Origin: Hippophae tibetana
Lineage: Eukaryota > Streptophyta > Magnoliopsida > Rosales > Elaeagnaceae
Direction: 5' to 3'
DNA length: 64,000 bases
Assembly (NCBI GenBank): GCA_037013495.1
Contig: JAZDXN010000029.1
Coordinates: 198,501 to 262,500 of the forward strand
The position numbers and the translations under genes were made by a program. Shown one piece after another: positions 59,398 to 64,000 of this stretch. A model generated the notes under the pieces. It ran no database searches and was not told where the DNA came from. It worked only from the letters and a program-made list of their open reading frames with translations. Position 1 is the first letter of the stretch. Every line of letters begins with the position of its first letter.

Positions 59398-62300
59398 CAA
59401 GGTTTTAGAAACAGTTCGAGGTGACACCTCATAGCACGCATTGAGGCATTATTGTAAGGAAAATTGCCCCAAGGCTCCTTTTCTTGGTTGTTTTCCAAGG
59501 CGTATGCCTGGATGTGCAAAAAGGAGGGAAAAAATGTACGCCACCATGCGTACGTGAAAAAGAGTTAAAGGCTTACACCTCTTTTTAGCCAAATTGGTAG
59601 TGAATTTTCATGGGCTTTGATTTGAAATTTGATTTAGTTTAGGTTTTAATTCAAGACCCATTGAAGATTCGGCCCATCGATGAAATTAAATAACAAAAAA
59701 ATCAAAAAGAATAAGAAGAAGAAGGGTTTTTTAGAATTTGAAGGCAAGTCCCTCTCTTCCATACTTCCAACGGTAAAAAAAACCTTCAACAGCCAAGAAC
59801 AACCAACTACCAGCCATTTTCAGACATTTTTGGCCGCTCTAATTTTTTTTAAGGTATTGTTCCTCAAGACTTTTCCATCATCTTCATTGGTTCTTCCAAA
59901 TCTGTTCACACTTCCTCTATTCGCACATCCTCTTTTCCAAGCTTTTCTTTTCTTTTCTTTTTCTTTTTTTCTTTTTTCCTGTTTTCTTTATGAACTGAAG
60001 ACATCACTATTAATCAAGCTTTTTGAGTAAGCCTCTTTTTTTTCTTTTTTTCTTTTTTCCTTCTTTTTTATTTCTTTCTTTATTTCTTTATTTCTGTTTC
60101 CTTAACTAGGCAGCAGTTAAACCAAAACCAAATAAGTTAGATGAACCTTTTTTTCTCTCCTTTTTTTTTAATGTATTATTTTTTAGGAGGCCCGGACACA
60201 TACCGAACATCCCTGAAGGATGGAACAACATGATAAAAAAGGCAACAAAGGTATGGGGGAAACCTGAGAAGAGAACAAGGAGATCTCTGAAAAGAAGAGG
60301 TAAGAAAGTAGTAGAAATGTTGAAGAGGAGACAACCCCCTCTTCAACTTAAGACTATGCGCATCACGTGCTTAGAATATATTATCTGAAATTGAATAATT
60401 TTTTTTTATAAAACTGATGTTATATATATGCATCAAATATTGCTTTATGTTGTTTACTTAATACTTTTTGTTTATCATTTTACCCTTCAAAATTATTTTA
60501 ATTTAATCATTAATATTGATTTGTTTTGGCTTTTTTTCTGTTTTAATTGCTGATTTTTTTGTTAATGCTTTATGTATTATTATATGCTAGTGGACTAGTG
60601 GTCATTGATTACTCATATCGTAAGTCTTTCAAATTAGTAGAACTGCTAAGAGAGCTATAGTCGAGCGTGAAAGTGGATGTGCATGAACATCCTAGTAATG
60701 GAGATGGAAGAGGCACTAGTGGTAGTACACTAAGTGCTCCTCTACCTCCTAGTGGAGATACTACTTGACAACTACCAATATGACAACAAAAGAGAGACCT
60801 AGCCTGACAATCTCATAGATTGGCTGAAAGGGCAAAAAATTATCAATATGCTCATTGTAACTTTTGTGATAAGTTGATTACTGCTAGTATTTCAAGACTT
60901 AAGGAACATCTTAGAAAGTCACACAAAAATGTAGCGCCTTTTACTGAAGTTCCTGATGATGTCAACATATTCATTTGTGGTTTTTTAAAGAAAAGTGCAA
61001 TGGTAAAGGCTAAGGGTCAAAGAAAGTGAAATGAGATAGTCAGTTTTGGAACTAAAGATATGGCATCTTGTCCAACTCCTCCTGCTCATACAACTTGTGG
61101 TTCTTCAAGAGGGGATCTATGGACCAATGGATAGATTTGTTACACATACAAATGATGATTTGGAGGTGATTGAAGAAGTTCAAAAGGCATCATCTAACCA
61201 AAAGGAGCATTAGAATTTAGTTTTGAGAGCTTTGGAAAGTACATAATTGAAAATGCTATTCCTTCCAATATATTAAGAAGTCCTTCATTTACAAACATGG
61301 AAAAATGCACCGGATATTATGGAAAGGGATTGAAAATACCATCTATGTATGATATTTCTAATAAGATTTTGGACGAAGTTGAAGACACAAAAGCTATTAT
61401 TAATGATGAGAAATTGACATGGGTATACATGGGAGTTTCGATACTTTCTGATGGTTGGAAGGATATTAGAGGAAAGTGTATATTAAATCTTTTGAACTGT
61501 CCAGAAATGACTGTTTTTTTAAAGTCTAGATGCATCAAGTGCTGTTTTAAAGATGCAAAGTTGATGTTTAAGTTGCCTGATGATGTTGTAGAGGCAGTGG
61601 GAGAGAAGCTGCTTGTCCATATTGTCACAAATAATGCTTCAAACTACAAGGCCACTGGAGAATTGTTGAATCAAAAAAGAAAAAACTTGTATTGAACTCC
61701 TTGTGCGGCACATTGTATTGATTTGATGCTTGAAAGGATTGGTCAATTGCCCTAACACAATAATGCTTCGTCTAAGGCAAAGAAAGTGAGCAAGTTTATT
61801 TACAGTCATGGTTGGGTTTTAGCACTAATGATAAAGTTAACTAAAAAGGATCTTGTTCGACTTGCTCTATTAGATTTGCCACTGCCTATTTAACTTTGCG
61901 AAGCATTTAAAATTTAAGACAATCTTTGAAATTGATATTTATTTCTGAAGAATGGTCAAGGAGTTCCTTTGCAAAGAAAAGAGAAGGGAAAGAGGTGACC
62001 AAGATTATCTTGAAAGACAACAATTTTTGACCATATGTGGCATATGCCCAAAAAACCACATCTCCATTAGTTACATAATTAAGGTTGGTTGATGGAGAAA
62101 AAGAGCCGGTAATGGGATTTACTTATAATACTATGGATGAAGCCAAAGAAGAAATGGCAAAAAATTTGGGTGGGGAGGAGGGAGCCTAAAAGAAATATGT
62201 AGTACTATTGATGAAAGGTGGCAATTTCAAATGCACTGTAACTTGCATGTAGCTGCATATTTCTTGAATCCTAGGATGTACTATTCGGAAAACTTCTCAA

Positions 62301-63697
62301 ACCATGTTGAAATTAAGTTGGGCCTTTATGCTTGCATGAAGAAGAATGAAGTTCAAAAAGAATAAGGGGATATTGTTCTCCAACAGGATTCATGCAAGTA
62401 CAAACAAGACTTGTTTGGTACACAAGCAGCAAAAAGATGTATAACTAGGCAAAGTCCTGGTAAGTTACTAGAGCTTAAAACTCTAATCCTAAATGTTTAA
62501 TTTGAAGTTTTTAATATTACTTTAATATTTATGACTTGTGTGCATGTACACTGTAGCTAAATCGTGGATGGCATTTGGGATTCAAGTTCCATTATTACAA
62601 AAGTTTGTTACGAAGATTTTAAGTCCTAAATGACGCATGTGAGCGAAATTAGAGTACATTCAATCAGATATAAATAATAAGAATTGATCTCTAAGAGTGT
62701 CAGTTAACATAGCAATTTTGTTAATGTCCATCTTTTTTTTCATTTGTTTAGATTCATACTAAGAGAAGAAATCAATTAAGGACAATTAAGATAAACAAGT
62801 TGGTGTATGTTATGTACAACAAAAAGCTTAACATACTACACTACAAGAAAAAGGCAATTAAGAAAAATGAAGATTGTTTGATTGTTAATGATGCACCACC
62901 CTCCAATGATGAATGGATTATTAATGAAAATAAAGAAAATGAGTTTGAACAAACTTTTGACATTGAGGTGAGAAGGGTAGTGGAGTAACAATGTTGTCAA
63001 TGCAACAAGATCAAACAACACGTCAACTTCAAGGAGAGGTAAACATCAAGATCAAATATATTAATCTAACTTATTAGTGTTCCTTTTATTTTACATCTAT
63101 AACAACCTTTCTTTGTTGATAGGAAAAAGACCATTAGAGGACTTTGATGATGATGAAGAACAACCACTACCACACATTGAAGTACATAGTGGAGAGGAAG
63201 GACAAGTGGGAGATGAATATGATAAATTTGAAGACCATGTTGTCGATGTTGATGCCATAACTGACATTAGAAATACTAATTATGATGATGGCAATGGGAA
63301 TCATATTAATAATGGTGATGAGGAGGTGCTTTGATGGTTTGATTGATTGGCATTAACTCGTTATTAACTAATTTAGATGAATTATGTGAGCTTTTTACTT
63401 GTTGGGAACTTTAGACTATGAAGTTTGGACCTCTAGCGTTTCATATTTTGCTTGTTTATCTTATTTGAATTTCATATCATAGATAATTTATAGTTTTTAA
63501 CGTTATGGTACTTTTCTACTTGTATGGATGATGATGATGATATTTTGATATAATTAAAGTATTTTAGTTATTTATTTTATTTATTTATTTATTTAATTTA
63601 CGTCTTGAAGCTTACGTCTCAACTCGCCTTAAGGTTTACGTCTTGCCTTAGTAGAAGTAAAGCACCTCAAGGCTAATTTTTGCTTTTTAAAACCTAG
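59398..63697 (+). mobile_element. hAT transposon 2, inserted in the copia RNase H
   Basis: 4,300 bp. The left end CAAGGTTTTAGAAAC and the inverted right end CTAGGTTTTAAAAAG are terminal repeats. The 8-bp duplications CACCTGGA (59390-59397) and CACCTAGA (63698-63705) match at 7 of 8. Removing the element joins …KHGHLD to DYTNSDFTGS, which restores RNase H text. It carries a broken transposase with a BED finger and DUF659. Confidence 0.85.
60820..63335 (+). pseudogene. hAT transposase with BED finger, DUF659 and C-terminal domain, broken
   Basis: 60820-61027: MAERAKNYQYAHCNFCDKLI with RLKEHLRKSH, a BED-type C-x2-C…H finger, followed by VAPFTEVPDDV. 61297-61695: DUF659-type text (YMGVSILSDGWKDIRGKCIL, VVEAVGEKLLVHIVTNNASN), then TPCAAHCIDLMLERIGQ after a stop at 61693. 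Further pieces include KSWMAFGIQVPLLQKF at about 62560 and KRRNQLRTIKINKLVYVMYN (62762-62820), the hAT C-terminal region, ending in an acidic tail (63135-63335). Multiple stops and shifts. Confidence 0.8.
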
Positions 63698-63705
63698 CAC
63701 CTAGA

Positions 63706-64000
63706 TTACACCAATTCTGACTTTACTGGTTCCAAGATGGATAGAAAGTCTACTTCAGAGTACCTTATATTTGTTAGAAGCAATTTGGTGACTTGAATTG
63801 GTAAGAAACAAGATATGATATCGTTATCTAATAGAGAGGCTAAGTACCATGCCCTTCACTATGGTATTACGGAGCTATCCATGTTAAAAAAATTGTTGAG
63901 TGAGCATGAATTTGGGTCCTAAAAAGTCTATAACTTTATTATATGATAATACCGCAATTCACATTAGATTACTAATAAGCCAATGCAACATAACAAAACT
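63706..64000 (+). pseudogene. Copia RNase H, continued after hAT 2
   Basis: DYTNSDFTGSKMDRKSTSEY, LIFVRSNLVT, then GKKQDMISLSNREAKYHALH and NTAIHIRLLIS match the copia RNase H blocks (D.D..G, RKSTSGY, KKQ…S..EAEY). Runs off the window. Confidence 0.85.

Larger units (their letters stand above)
55519..64000 (+). mobile_element. Second Ty1/copia retrotransposon (right end outside window)
   Basis: Plus-strand copia upstream of the DUF1350 exons. It has a likely 5' LTR (55519-56056), a decayed initiator tRNA-Met primer site, gag (56560-56680 and 57278-57600), integrase C-terminus and RT (57680-59100) and RNase H (59200-59389 and 63706-64000). It is interrupted by a TRIM at 56681-57277 and by a hAT at 59398-63697; deleting each of them restores the coding text. 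The gag-to-integrase part is deleted. Its 3' LTR is beyond the window. Confidence 0.7.

Noticed and set aside
62834..62849. CACTACAAGAAAAAGGC looks like a CACTA terminal repeat
   Set aside because: It lies in a continuous hAT C-terminal reading frame (VYVMYNKKLN…) with no subterminal repeats around it and no partner end.
1..64000. tRNA, rRNA or snRNA genes
   Set aside because: No cloverleaf with A and B boxes, no 5S or snRNA signature was recognised; tRNA-like matches are primer sites only.

Overview
This is nuclear DNA of a flowering plant. The signs are introns with GT-AG borders, plant LTR retrotransposons primed by tRNA-Asp and initiator tRNA-Met, hAT and CACTA-like DNA transposons, and very low GC outside a few blocks. 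The species cannot be named from sequence alone. Almost all of the 64 kb is transposable element. The one host gene that looks functional is the 3' part of a DUF1350-family gene on the minus strand (five exons, 53007-55307).

Left and centre (about 3.6-40.2 kb) form a set of nested insertions whose borders can be read one by one. A decayed plant-transposon ORF (3650-4300 and 39640-40204) is split by a Sirevirus-like Ty1/copia element (4811-39632). That copia is split by a Ty3/gypsy element (7849-32740, target duplication CTTTC), which contains an old Athila-like element (about 9370-30563). The old Athila was entered, inside its 3' noncoding region, by a young Athila element (14922-28478, perfect target duplication GGTGT). 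LTR divergence rises outward: about 0.7% (young), about 10%, about 15%, then 20% or more. Other Athila LTRs lie at 653-2230 (+) and 36055-37879 (-).

The young Athila is nearly complete: two 2-kb LTRs with a CpG-dense block, a tRNA-Asp primer site, a leader with two tandem stem-loops whose stems covary, a separate first gag (one frameshift, one stop), and a gag-pol frame of 1,723 codons broken by one TGA. Paired small hairpins follow both the first gag and pol.

Right side (41-64 kb): an AT-rich repeat array carries a CACTA-like, Pack-type element (about 42126-45416) with fragments of three unrelated host genes: RPA32, eIF3i and a PDR/ABCG transporter. Next come a LINE tail interrupted by a hAT (46483-50508) and a copia RNase H remnant. 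The DUF1350 gene follows, with a hAT-type MITE (54130-54802) in one intron. Upstream of its first visible exon lies a second copia (about 55519 to beyond the window end), itself interrupted by a minus-strand TRIM (56681-57277) and by another hAT (59398-63697). The 5' exons of the gene must lie beyond this copia, outside the window, if they exist.
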